Source: Phycisphaerales bacterium
GTDB lineage: Bacteria > Planctomycetota > Phycisphaerae > UBA1845 > Fen-1342
Assembly: GCA_016710275.1 (NCBI GenBank)
Contig: JADJXS010000001.1
Location: forward strand, 186,001-250,000
Direction of reading: 5' to 3'
DNA length: 64,000 bases
The notes below the pieces were generated by a model. It had not been told where the DNA came from and ran no database searches. It saw only the letters and a program-made list of their open reading frames with translations. Numbering within the stretch: the stretch's first letter is position 1; every line of letters begins with the position of its first letter. Positions 25,887 to 36,469 of the stretch are shown piece after piece. A program made the position numbers and the translations under genes.

Positions 25887-27347
25887 TCACGGTGTGCACT
25901 TCCGGCGGAACTTAGGAAGTGTATAAGTCATGTTCGGCCTCAACCTCTCCTTGGCCTGCTCTCGCACTCGCGCTGCGACGGCGCTAGCAGCCTTATCGGC
26001 ATTCATGTGAAAGCGCAGTGCCGCAATGGGAACCCTGGCCTCTGCGACAAGCTCCAAGTAGCACTCATCTCGCTTCGACTGCATCGTCTCGTAGTCACCA
26101 CGGAGACCGGCTTCGAACCACGCCCTGCAAGCGGAATTGGGCTTGACGAAGTGAGCGAGAGCCATAGCGTCGTCGACGACGAGCGCTAGAGCCAATGAAG
26201 AACCGGTCAACCCAATCTTCTTCAAGAGCTGACTCCTAGCCACTTGAAGTTCCTCTACTCTCGCATACGCCTTGTCTCGCATTGCGGATTCAATTTCCTG
26301 ATCAAGTCTTCGAATTGCCTCGATTACCTCCTTGATCTCGTCCGCTGAAAGCGGCACAAGACCAAAGGGATCGACCAGCCCCGTCGGCATGCTCCGTACA
26401 TACTCGAGCAGGCTCGGCCCATCGACATACCCCGCCGGGTCGCGCTGCAGCCATCGGCCGAACTCTGGTGAATAGGAGCGGAAGAGGAAGTGATACAGCC
26501 CGACGCCCGCGTCGTACCTCTGACCCGTCCACGCGAAGGGGTTGCCGAAGTGCGAGCCGCCGGCCGAGCCGATCGCCGTCAGACCCGAGCCGCGGACCAC
26601 GAACCCGCCCGACCCGCCGCCCAGCGACTGATCCCACGTCTCGATCACCGTCCGGCCGTACGGATCGTACGTGTAGCGCTCGACGACCCGGCCGGCGGTC
26701 GGATCGCCGGGGGGATCGCTCAGATCGCCCTCGGGGTCGCCCGCATCCGTCAGCGCGATGACGCTGCCGAGCGCATCATGATGGTAATACAGTGTTTCCG
26801 CGCCTCCGGTCACCCCGCCGGTCGTGACGCCCGGCCGCGGCCGGGAGCCGGCGTCGGTGAAGTCGATCATTGCCAGCGGCTCGGGGAAGCGCTCGCCCCA
26901 CAGGAACTCGCGGGCCAGGTCCCAGCCGGCCGGCAGCGTGGCCGGCGGTGAGCCGGTCGGCACGCCGCTGGTCGGCAGACTCACCGTGCCGACGGTCGGC
27001 GCGAGGCCGACCGAACCGCCCGTGCCGCCGTTGGCCTGGTACTCCGCCACCACTTCGATCCCCGAATACACGTGCCGCGTCGCGAGCGGCGTCTCCTCGA
27101 CCGCGCAGTCCGGCGAGATCGTCGCCGCGTAGTCGTGATCATCCTCGCTCAGCACCCGCCGGCCGAGTGCATCATACGCGATCACGAGGATCGGATCGCC
27201 GGCGACGCGTCGAGACTGTGTCACGAAGCCGCCGGGAGTTTGGGCACTTGAGCGCGGGATACGGGCGAGGCGAACCCAGCGTGTCCGTGCCAGGCACCGC
27301 TCTCCCGGGCATCCCTCATGCCGGAGCGGCGCGTCCAAGCGGTCCAT
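25887..27347 (-). CDS. Rhs repeat-associated core tip with unknown C-terminal toxin domain
   Basis: About 486 residues if started at the ATG at 27347; homology to Rhs begins near 27262. The core reads TPGGFVTQSRRVAGDP, AYDALGRRVLSEDDHDY, YYHHDALGSVIALTD, ERYTYDPYGRTVIE, GNPFAWTGQRYDAGVGLYHF, RSYSPEFGRWLQRDPAGY and ends LVDPFGLVPL, the usual boundary before a variable tip. After it come ~155 residues with a predicted coiled coil (IRRLDQEIESAMRDKAYARV), a hydrophobic helix (SSLALALVVDDAMALAHFV) and a basic tail; I recognise no toxin family. The N-terminal thousand residues of an Rhs protein are missing, so this is a displaced tip. The RpoC-like gene follows by 2 bases. Confidence 0.72.
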   Translation of the reverse strand: MDRLDAPLRHEGCPGERCLARTRWVRLARIPRSSAQTPGGFVTQSRRVAGDPILVIAYDALGRRVLSEDDHDYAATISPDCAVEETPLATRHVYSGIEVVAEYQANGGTGGSVGLAPTVGTVSLPTSGVPTGSPPATLPAGWDLAREFLWGERFPEPLAMIDFTDAGSRPRPGVTTGGVTGGAETLYYHHDALGSVIALTDAGDPEGDLSDPPGDPTAGRVVERYTYDPYGRTVIETWDQSLGGGSGGFVVRGSGLTAIGSAGGSHFGNPFAWTGQRYDAGVGLYHFLFRSYSPEFGRWLQRDPAGYVDGPSLLEYVRSMPTGLVDPFGLVPLSADEIKEVIEAIRRLDQEIESAMRDKAYARVEELQVARSQLLKKIGLTGSSLALALVVDDAMALAHFVKPNSACRAWFEAGLRGDYETMQSKRDECYLELVAEARVPIAALRFHMNADKAASAVAARVREQAKERLRPNMTYTLPKFRRKCTP

Positions 27348-27373
27348 GGATAGGCCCCTTGGACCTGGTCGCG

Positions 27374-27943
27374 CTAACCGTCCGCACCGCCAAGCCAGGG
27401 CCGGCCTCGCCATGTCGCCAGACAGTTTGCCAAGAGTGAGGCAGCGCGCAACCTTCGACAATCGACTTCGGTGATCCAATACAGGCAGCGCTCGGCGTTT
27501 GCCGCCACACCTAACCTTGCTCTGATTAACAATGGTTCTGGAATCCAGGCGCACACGTACCGCGGGGGGGATCCGAACTCTAGTTGATCTGATTCTTCTA
27601 ACGCATCTACCGAGTCTTCGATGTGCATCACCCAGAACAACGGAAGTGGTCGATTGCACCTATCACACAGTCCTCCTGAAGCGTCTTCCGCAATTCCATC
27701 GTCCATGCTGAGGTCGTAGAAGTACAACAGCAGTTCACCCTGATATGGCAAAGGGGACGTCACGTCTTGGACCAACTGCGCGCGCCACTCCCGAATGGCA
27801 TGTGTGATTGTCGCATAATCCGTCGTTGTCTGGTCGCGTGAGATCGAGGGTACACTGGCCCAGGGATCCACCCCTGCGTGAGACAGCGCCTCGACCCTGG
27901 AGATATCGGTACGCAGGTCGCGCCCTTCGCCGAACACGCTCAT
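27374..27943 (-). CDS. Hypothetical protein of the Rhs island
   Basis: This 189-residue protein is not recognised. It is acidic, soluble, and contains a CDRC pair (GGLCDRCNRPLPLFWV) plus strands such as GELLLYFYDLSMDDG. The ATG at 27943 lies 12 bases after the IS5 remnant's stop, so any upstream partner was probably removed by that insertion. Size, acidity and position fit an immunity protein, but this is inference. The C-terminal ~45 residues overlap nothing and the Rhs tip starts 26 bases further on. Confidence 0.6.
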   Translation of the reverse strand: MSVFGEGRDLRTDISRVEALSHAGVDPWASVPSISRDQTTTDYATITHAIREWRAQLVQDVTSPLPYQGELLLYFYDLSMDDGIAEDASGGLCDRCNRPLPLFWVMHIEDSVDALEESDQLEFGSPPRYVCAWIPEPLLIRARLGVAANAERCLYWITEVDCRRLRAASLLANCLATWRGRPWLGGADG

Positions 27944-27955
27944 TTGAACCTATCC

Positions 27956-28217
27956 CTAAACCCACTTGATGAGCAATAGCACGGTCGCAAGATGCAGGAA
28001 GCCGCGGTAGAGGGTGGAGCGTCTCTCCCAGCGGATGCACAGCCGGCGGAAGTTCTGGAGCCAGGCCAGGCAACGCTCCACCTTCCAGCGGCGCTTGTAG
28101 CGTCGCAGCGGCCGGCCGTCCTGCCCCGAGTTGGGGTTGTTCGCCCGCGGCGGCGCGATCAGCTCCACACCCTGCCTGGCCAACATCAACTCAAAGCCCT
28201 CGTTCTTCAACATGCAG
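27956..28217 (-). mobile_element. IS5-family transposase remnant (C-terminal part)
   Basis: The minus strand encodes GVELIAPPRANNPN, then RPLRRYKRRWKVERCLAWL, FRRLCIRWERRST and LLLIKWV. This is the C-terminal DDE region of IS5-family (IS427-like) transposases, including the final catalytic Glu in KVERCLAWL. The N-terminal two thirds are missing, so it is inactive. The edge near 27950 ends with TAGGGATAGGTTC, resembling an IS5-type terminal repeat. It separates the two halves of the accessory island. Confidence 0.8.
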
Positions 28218-28361
28218 CCACCTCTATGGCTCCAGAAAGCCCAGCATGTGTCCGTTGGACTCATGTCGGATGCCGCGCCCAGTGATCCGGTCGAGCAAGT
28301 CCACGCCGCTGGAGCGGTTCGTTAGCGACCTGCAACGTGCAGAGTAGAAGCTCGTCGCGGC

Positions 28362-29276
28362 TCACCAGATGAGTATGTCTTCTGCCACGTCACACGCCCT
28401 CCATCCGATTCGCCCCACGCGTGCCGCAAGTGCCTGAAGCTCATATGAATGTACGTGCGCCTCAGAGAGCGACATCATCATTTGCCGGATGTTGCCTGGG
28501 TCATTCAGAGTCGTCAGGAGTCGCAACCAGCATGCAAGAGCTGCCGCGAAGCGGTCGCCGACCTCTGACGCCGCAGAATGCGAGTCCGGCCGCAGCTCCT
28601 TCGTCAGGCGCCGTAGGCCTCGCACGATCGGAGCCGGGAGTTCATCTGCCGGAACCGGCTCTTCAAAACAGAATGGGTGGGTAAACATCACCCCCGCCAT
28701 CCACATCGACAGGCAGTCGTGTTGAAGGGTGTCGCCGATCATCTCGACAGAACGCCATCGGGCCCCCCGTCGCCTGGACCGACGAAATGCCAACTTGGCG
28801 ATGCGGCCGGCTGCTTCCACAATGGAGGCCACGAAGCGGCCGATCGACTCGCGCTCGGACTCATAGAAGAACCAGCCGCCCGAGAGCATTTCGACTGTTC
28901 GATGCGCAAAGGCGTCGGCAATGAACGAATTGGCACGCCAGTCACTAGCCACACGCAGGAGCAGCGTGTTCGAATACTCCGCGGCATCACGCCAGGATGA
29001 AGCCCATGGAGAGAACTGCCGCCGCTCCGTCTGTATCAACTGCACTCGGTCAAGCTCGATCCAGCCGGTACGCGACTGCACTTTAGCGAGAACGGCCCCT
29101 GTACACTGGCAACCTCGTCGCCCACTCGACGACGCGAGCAGCTCAGTGCGGGACCTGGTTGCACGGACAAGGCGCCGAACACGCCCCCGGATGCGCCGAC
29201 CCACGGTTCGCGTGCCTGGCGGCAGCGAGCAACGCTGGGTCTCGGCACGAATGATGACAACTGGATCAAGCGTCAT
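28362..29276 (-). CDS. Hypothetical protein of the Rhs island
   Basis: This 304-residue frame has no recognised domain. It has amphipathic helices in the central and C-terminal parts (RFVASIVEAAGRIAKLAF, RFAAALACWLRLL) and an Arg-rich N-terminal ~90 residues that may not be real coding sequence; a later start is possible. It is in line with the other minus-strand island genes and ends ~85 bases before the IS5 remnant region. A role as an antidote is possible but unsupported. Confidence 0.5.
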   Translation of the reverse strand: MTLDPVVIIRAETQRCSLPPGTRTVGRRIRGRVRRLVRATRSRTELLASSSGRRGCQCTGAVLAKVQSRTGWIELDRVQLIQTERRQFSPWASSWRDAAEYSNTLLLRVASDWRANSFIADAFAHRTVEMLSGGWFFYESERESIGRFVASIVEAAGRIAKLAFRRSRRRGARWRSVEMIGDTLQHDCLSMWMAGVMFTHPFCFEEPVPADELPAPIVRGLRRLTKELRPDSHSAASEVGDRFAAALACWLRLLTTLNDPGNIRQMMMSLSEAHVHSYELQALAARVGRIGWRACDVAEDILIW

Positions 29277-29366
29277 TCAACCCGCCGCCTGCACAAGTCG
29301 TTTCAGCAGCCCCTGCGCCCGGGGCGAGCACAACGCCACCCGCCGCCCCGCTACCCTCACCGACTC

Positions 29367-29996
29367 TCACTTGGTTCCAACCACTCCGAGCCTCGATAGC
29401 ACAACACGGACCTCCGGTGTAAGCAGCCGGGACTCCTTGAGCTTCGGCAGAAGCTCACGCATCGCGGACTGCGCGGGTGCCCGCAGACGTCGCTCCTTTA
29501 TGCCGCGCTCGGCCAACTCCAGCTTGACGCCATAGACGGGATGGGCATCCAGCGCCTGCTTGAAAGAACTGCTGGAGATTCTGCGCGGCATCACCCGCAG
29601 CGCGTACGCCGCACTGAATCTAATCTCAAGCACCGGATCTTCCCAGAGCGCCTTCCAGAGGGTCTTCTCATCAACCGTGTATGGCGACTGGGAGAGCCCC
29701 CAGATGCCGGCGTCACGGACAATGTCATGACTGTCGCGGGCAGCGGATCGAAAGGACCCGATGTGCTTGAGCGCCACTTTCGCCTCGATCAGCCCGTACA
29801 ACGCCCCGGCCCGGATGTCGGGTATCGGATGATCCGCGAGCAGCGGAAGCACGAGCACTGCCAGTTCAGTGGAATAGTCACAGAGAGACCATAGTTTCAG
29901 ATGCAGCTCGAACCATCTCTCCCGGCGCGCAGCATGATCGCGGCGTATCGCTTTGAGGCTCTCGGCGGCTGATCGAGAGAGCGCGGCCGGCGTCAT
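29367..29996 (-). CDS. HEAT-repeat protein of the Rhs island
   Basis: This 209-residue all-helical protein has HEAT-type repeats, for example PDIRAGALYGLIEAKVAL, SHDIVRDAGIWGLSQSP and VLEIRFSAAYALRVMP. It starts 11 bases after the DUF6188-like stop, so the pair is probably one transcription unit. HEAT proteins recur among antidotes of polymorphic toxins; here the toxin partner is unknown. Confidence 0.7.
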   Translation of the reverse strand: MTPAALSRSAAESLKAIRRDHAARRERWFELHLKLWSLCDYSTELAVLVLPLLADHPIPDIRAGALYGLIEAKVALKHIGSFRSAARDSHDIVRDAGIWGLSQSPYTVDEKTLWKALWEDPVLEIRFSAAYALRVMPRRISSSSFKQALDAHPVYGVKLELAERGIKERRLRAPAQSAMRELLPKLKESRLLTPEVRVVLSRLGVVGTK

Positions 29997-30007
29997 GAGA
30001 CATGATC

Positions 30008-30367
30008 CTAGATGATCAGAATGTCGTTTCCGTTGATGAGTTCATACGACTCATACATCGGCGAATCATCGACGAGAATGATGCGGTGCCCGCCTGACAA
30101 GGAGAGTTCGAGGCGGCCGGTGCCGTCGTTTCGCACATGAGCGATCACTTCACCTAGACGGTCGAGAAACTCTGAGGCGTCCTCGCATCTCGCTCCTGGG
30201 CGCCACCGAAGGCAGCGCTCGCCGCCGGAGAGCTCCACCGGGGAATGCGCGGAAATGGAGACCCCGTTGGTAAAGTGCAGTTGAAGATTGTACTTTCCAA
30301 AGCACACCTGCACAAGTTCGGGTCCAAGCAAGAACCGGAGGTCCGCATCAGCGGAGAGTCCGTACAT
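30008..30367 (-). CDS. DUF6188-like immunity-type protein
   Basis: This 119-residue protein begins MYGLSADADLRFLLGPELVQ and has LHFTNGVSISAH, GTGRLELSLSGGHRIIL and DDSPMYESYELING. This is the pattern of DUF6188 proteins that commonly sit next to Rhs/YD-repeat genes. The ATG at 30367 has GGAGG at ideal spacing. A displaced toxin tip lies immediately upstream (30412-30648), so the two probably form a toxin-antidote cassette inserted after the ABC-F gene. Confidence 0.7.
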   Translation of the reverse strand: MYGLSADADLRFLLGPELVQVCFGKYNLQLHFTNGVSISAHSPVELSGGERCLRWRPGARCEDASEFLDRLGEVIAHVRNDGTGRLELSLSGGHRIILVDDSPMYESYELINGNDILII

Positions 30368-30411
30368 CGTTTCCTCCACCTGCCCACTCTGAATCTACTT
30401 CGCAGGGAGCG

Positions 30412-30648
30412 TTACAGCGCTTCCGCACTCGTGCCTGGCTTTCCAGTGGCCGGACTGATGCGCTGTTCCTGCCCAATGTAGCGAACCCTGTAGCCGTTTG
30501 GGGGCTGCTGGGTGGGATCCATCACTCGAATTGTGTTCGCGTTGCCGGTCGTCCCAGGCGCTCGGTAAACTAACCCGCCTCCCCTTGCCGCTTCGGGTAC
30601 ATACCCTTCAGGAATCGACGGAGCCGACTGCGGCGAAGTCGGCGGGTA
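30412..30648 (-). pseudogene. Displaced polymorphic-toxin C-terminus fused in frame behind the ABC-F stop
   Basis: Reading on in the ABC-F frame after its TGA gives a Pro-rich linker. It is followed by PEGYVPEAARGGGLVYRAPG, GNANTIRVMDP and PPNGYRVRYIG, ending GTSAEAL-stop at 30412. The YRAPGxxGNANTIRVM pattern is typical of toxin domains at Rhs tips. There is no start codon, so it is silent. The frame-exact junction with the ABC-F gene end is notable; the fragment is followed by its likely antidote. Confidence 0.6.
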
Positions 30649-30684
30649 AGCTGGGTTCGGAGGACGCTTCCGCCGCCGATCACC

Positions 30685-32847
<2,163 letters not shown>

Positions 32848-33622
32848 CAGCGCCCAAAGCCCCTTTCAGACCCCCGGCAACCTCGACCAGTGTACTCCCG
32901 CCGGGCGGCGGAGGCTCGCCGATGGCCGGTCCGCCGGCAGGGGGGAAATGGCGTCGATTTTGAGCAGGTAATGCCAACCGTACCCCAATTTATTCGCACA
33001 ATGATAATTTAGGCAAAAAAGACGTTGACAGATGGTGTCATATTGGGGTAATATCGGCGTTGCGATTGCGTGCGGCTCCCTCCGGTTCGCTCGCAAAGTG
33101 CCCCGGGTTTCGGTCGCGCATGGACGGGCGGCTTGCTCGAGTGCATCGGCTCGCATGGATGACGGGCCGGTGCTCTCGACCCCGCGGGGAGGGGGGATGG
33201 ACGCCCTCTGTCGCACCGCACCGCGCCGGGCATTGAATTTGAAGGACAGCGGAACAGGCGGATTCGCTCGCAGGATGCTCCGGGTCGCCGATGGGGACGC
33301 TGATGCGCTCCGCCGGAGGCGACCAACTCGCTCGAACCCCTAACCACCCGACCGGACGCCGCGACGAATCCGCCTCCCTCTTCCGCGCCGCCCGGCAACC
33401 GCCGATGGAGTCGCCGGAATCGCGAATCTCCGCGTCGGCACCATCCCTCCTCACACCGATTCCGCGCCAGCAATTACCGGCCGATTCGCCGGCGAAGCGC
33501 GGTCGGCGGGCATCCGTATTTGCTTATCGAAGCGCCGCGTCGATTGTGCCGATGACCGACCGGTGGGCGCTCGCGCCGGCGGGTTCATCGACTCGTGGTT
33601 CGAGTGCTCCGGGGGGGGACAC
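32848..33622. other. Long intergenic region with promoter-like sites
   Basis: No protein is supported in these ~775 bases. The part at about 32970-33060 is much more AT-rich than its surroundings. It holds a perfect 9-bp inverted repeat (TACCCCAAT at 32981-32989, ATTGGGGTA at 33042-33050) and a sigma-70-like promoter. The long leader (~560 bases) to the next plus-strand gene could hold a small RNA. Confidence 0.5.
33025..33054 (+). promoter_or_regulatory. Sigma-70-like promoter overlapped by an inverted-repeat arm
   Basis: TTGACA (33025-33030) and TAATAT (33049-33054) are 18 bases apart. The -10 box overlaps the right arm ATTGGGGTA of a perfect 9-bp inverted repeat whose other arm is 52 bases upstream. 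This would allow a dimeric or looping regulator to block it. The transcript would run toward the exported protein gene at 33623. Confidence 0.55.
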
Positions 33623-34645
33623 ATGCAAGGCAACTCCACGCGCACGGCGTCGCCGTGCGGCCGACACGTCATCCACGGCCTGCAGCGCCAGGCGATTGGC
33701 CGGGGCCGGGCGCTTCGGTCGGTGATGGCGGCGGCTGTGCTGATCTTTCTCGGGGTCGCGCCGGCCGCCGGCACCGACGATTTCCTGACCGTGGTCGAGC
33801 AGGTGCGGCGGATCGGTGCGGAGTATTCCCGGGCCGCCTCGAACCCGCTCTCCGATCCGATCGCCAGCGCGGCGCTCGCGCGGCACGCGGCCGACACGTC
33901 GGCGTGGCTGGCGCGGGTCGTCGAGGTGGCGCGCAACGCGGACCCGCACGGCCGCGCTCGCATGCTGCATACCGCGATGGAATACACGACCGCCCAGATG
34001 GGGCGCTTTCAGGAACGGATGGCGGCGTTCGCCGCGGCGTTTCGCGATGAGCTGGCGGAACTGGACACGCAGGCCCGTCGCCAGATTGCCGATGCCGTTC
34101 GCAACCGCTCCGGCGCATTCGGCGACGCGGCCCGGCTTTCGCTGCGCCGCGCACAGGACATGCTGACGATCGCCGAAGCGCTCCCCCAGATCGAACCATC
34201 GCTCAAGGCAGAAGCGGCCCAGCAGCTCACGGAACTGCGTGAGCAGATCGCCCGCGAAGACGCCGAGCTGCGCGCGGCGCTGGCGGAGCTGTCGCGACCG
34301 CCGGATCACATCTACCGCGGTCCGGATGCCGACGCCCTGATCGACGCCGTCCGGGAGGCCTGGAACAAGGCCCACCCGGATTCACCGGCGATTGCTGTGC
34401 GGATTCCCGCCTCGCAGTGGGAGCCGGGACGCCGCCTGGAGTGGGACGCGGCCGCCGCCTGGCGCATCCGCGAAGAACTGACGCTCGACGTGCGGATCAT
34501 CACGCGACACACCGAGCGGGTCGTGGCCGTGCATTCCGCACTCGTGCGAAAGCCGAATCTGACGCGCGGCAGCCCCACCGTCGTTCTGGCCGAGCCGGGG
34601 CTGGACGCCGGCACCTACTTCGTCCCGGCCGACCGCGTGAAGTGA
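33623..34645 (+). CDS. Exported helical protein of unknown function
   Basis: This 340-residue protein has a long n-region and a signal-type hydrophobic segment (SVMAAAVLIFLGVAPAAG) ending near AAGTDD. The mature part is mostly helical with coiled-coil character (EYTTAQMGRFQERMAAFAAAF, LTELREQIAREDAELRAAL) and a C-terminal ~90-residue alpha/beta part. The ATG at 33623 has a G-rich ribosome site seven bases upstream; a longer frame from 33563 is less likely. I do not recognise the family. Confidence 0.7.
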   Translation: MQGNSTRTASPCGRHVIHGLQRQAIGRGRALRSVMAAAVLIFLGVAPAAGTDDFLTVVEQVRRIGAEYSRAASNPLSDPIASAALARHAADTSAWLARVVEVARNADPHGRARMLHTAMEYTTAQMGRFQERMAAFAAAFRDELAELDTQARRQIADAVRNRSGAFGDAARLSLRRAQDMLTIAEALPQIEPSLKAEAAQQLTELREQIAREDAELRAALAELSRPPDHIYRGPDADALIDAVREAWNKAHPDSPAIAVRIPASQWEPGRRLEWDAAAAWRIREELTLDVRIITRHTERVVAVHSALVRKPNLTRGSPTVVLAEPGLDAGTYFVPADRVK

Positions 34646-34807
34646 CGCCGCCGCGATCGCCCGGCGACCACCGGCCGCGCACCACCGCCGCGCCGCGCGC
34701 GATCATCGGCTTTGCGCCACGCCCATGATGCAAAACGGGCGCACCCGGCATTCGGGCGCGCCCGTCTTGTCATCGCACCTTCCAGCGCACGGTCGCGTGC
34801 GCGAGTG

Positions 34808-35734
34808 TTACGCAGGATCCTTCGGGGCTTCCTCGTTGCCGCCGCGACCGCGCCGCTCCCGGCCCTCGCCGCCCCGCGGCGCACCCTCGCGGCCGCGCTC
34901 GCCGCGCCCGCGGTTCAGCTCCCGTTCCAGCTTGGCGCGCTGCTCGTCCGTCAGCAATCCGCGCACCTGCGCGATCAACTGCGTGCCGATCTCGGCCCGC
35001 CCGGCCACATCCTCGCGGGGCAGCGCCTCCATCTGCTCACGGGCGGCGCGCATCAGTTCCTCGACAGCGGCCTTCTGCTCCGCATCGAGGTCCAGGTTGG
35101 CCAGCGCCGCGCGAATCCGCCGCGGGTCGGCCGCGCCGGCCGGTCCGCCGCGCCCCCCCGCCGGTGACAGGTCCATCTTTGCGAACTTGGCCTGCTGCTC
35201 CTCGTTGAGCAGCGGCATGATCTTCTCGCGCAGCGCCTCCATGCCGGCTTCCATCCGCGCACGGCGATCTTCGCCGCCGCCATCGTTGAGCTTGCGCATT
35301 TCCTCGCGCAGCGCGGCAAGCTGTTCCTGGTCCCCGGCCTCGCGCGCCTGGCGCATTTGCTCGCGCAGCGCCCGAATGGCCTGACCCGTCTCGCTCTGCT
35401 CCTCCTCGTCGCGAATCGCGCGGAAGTGATCCGCCACGACGGCGAGCACTTCCTGGCGCTGCTCTTCCGAAAGCTGCAACTCATCTGCGACTCGCGCGAT
35501 CATCCCCGCGCCGGCAAACTGCCGCCCCTCGCCGCCGCGACCTTCCGGACCGCGACGCCGCTCCCCGCCCTCACCACCGCCGCGCGCCCGGCGCTGCCCG
35601 CCTTCATCGGCCGCTGCGCCCGGCTTGGCCGGCTCGGCCGGCTCGGCCGGCTTGTTCTGTGCCAAAACCGGCGCGGCGAACACCGCCGTCGCCACACCGA
35701 TGACCCCCATTCGCCACATCGATCGCATCGTCAT
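34808..35734 (-). CDS. Exported Spy/CpxP-like LTxxQ-repeat protein
   Basis: This 308-residue protein has a signal peptide (MGVIGVATAVFAAPVLA), a Gly/Arg/Glu-rich linker and then four LTxxQ-like helices: LSEEQRQEVLAVV, LNEEQQAKFAKM, LDAEQKAAVEELM and LTDEQRAKLEREL. These are the hallmark of periplasmic Spy/CpxP-type chaperone-like proteins. The ATG at 35734 has GGAG nine bases upstream. The C-terminus is again Arg/Gly/Glu-rich. A role in envelope stress is likely by family, but the charged tails are not typical. Confidence 0.72.
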   Translation of the reverse strand: MTMRSMWRMGVIGVATAVFAAPVLAQNKPAEPAEPAKPGAAADEGGQRRARGGGEGGERRRGPEGRGGEGRQFAGAGMIARVADELQLSEEQRQEVLAVVADHFRAIRDEEEQSETGQAIRALREQMRQAREAGDQEQLAALREEMRKLNDGGGEDRRARMEAGMEALREKIMPLLNEEQQAKFAKMDLSPAGGRGGPAGAADPRRIRAALANLDLDAEQKAAVEELMRAAREQMEALPREDVAGRAEIGTQLIAQVRGLLTDEQRAKLERELNRGRGERGREGAPRGGEGRERRGRGGNEEAPKDPA

Positions 35735-35953
35735 GATCCGCTTCTCCAGGTAAGGCCGACGGCTCCCCGTTTGCCACGCGGGCCAATCGGCCGGTTTCTT
35801 GCTCTCAACGGTGGATAACGCCCATCGCCGACCATTATTGCCGATCGGCCGCCTGCCCACACTTCCTGACAACCCCCGAAAACCGCGGAATTCTCCTATA
35901 CTGCCGCCGGAAACCACCGAATTCGGCTGATTCCCGGTCTGGGGAGGCGAATC

Positions 35954-36463
35954 ATGAAGGGCCACGTCCATTACGAGGCGGCATTCGAGGACTACCTCCG
36001 CCGTCGTCAGATCGCGTATGTCGCCGTGGATGAGGGCAGAAAGGCGATATTTCGGGACGTTTCGCTCAAGAGCTTCGACTTCGTGGTCTACTCCGCGATC
36101 GGCACCAACTGGCTGGCGGATGTGAAAGGGCGGCGCTGGGCCCCGCGCGGCGGCGGCGGGCGGGTCGGCTGGCAAACCTGGGCCACGAAGGACGACCTTG
36201 ACGGACTGCTGCGCTGGCAGGGGGTCTTTGGCGATGGATTCCGCGGGATGCTGCTCTTCGCCTACTGGATTGACGGGGCGGCCGATCCGCCGGCGGAGAT
36301 CGTCCACGAGTTCCGCGAGCGGCGCTATGTCTTTGTGGCCGCGCCGCTGGATGAGTACGTCGCCGCGGCGCGCATCCGCTCCCCCAAGTGGGGCACCGTG
36401 CATCTGCCGATGGCGGACTTCCGCAAGCTGGCGCGACCGGCGGCCGAATTGCTCTGCGGCTAA
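35954..36463 (+). CDS. HYExAFE family protein, possible PD-(D/E)XK-like fold
   Basis: This 169-residue protein has the signature HYEAAFEDYL near the N-terminus that names the planctomycete HYExAFE family. A strand pattern SFDFVVYSAIGTNWLADVKGRRW places Asp, Asp and Lys (FDF...DVK) as in restriction-endonuclease-like folds. A nuclease role is therefore conceivable but not established. A TATACT -10-like box lies at 35897-35902. The gene is convergent with nuoC, with 6 bases between the stops. Confidence 0.82.
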   Translation: MKGHVHYEAAFEDYLRRRQIAYVAVDEGRKAIFRDVSLKSFDFVVYSAIGTNWLADVKGRRWAPRGGGGRVGWQTWATKDDLDGLLRWQGVFGDGFRGMLLFAYWIDGAADPPAEIVHEFRERRYVFVAAPLDEYVAAARIRSPKWGTVHLPMADFRKLARPAAELLCG

Positions 36464-36469
36464 GCGCGG

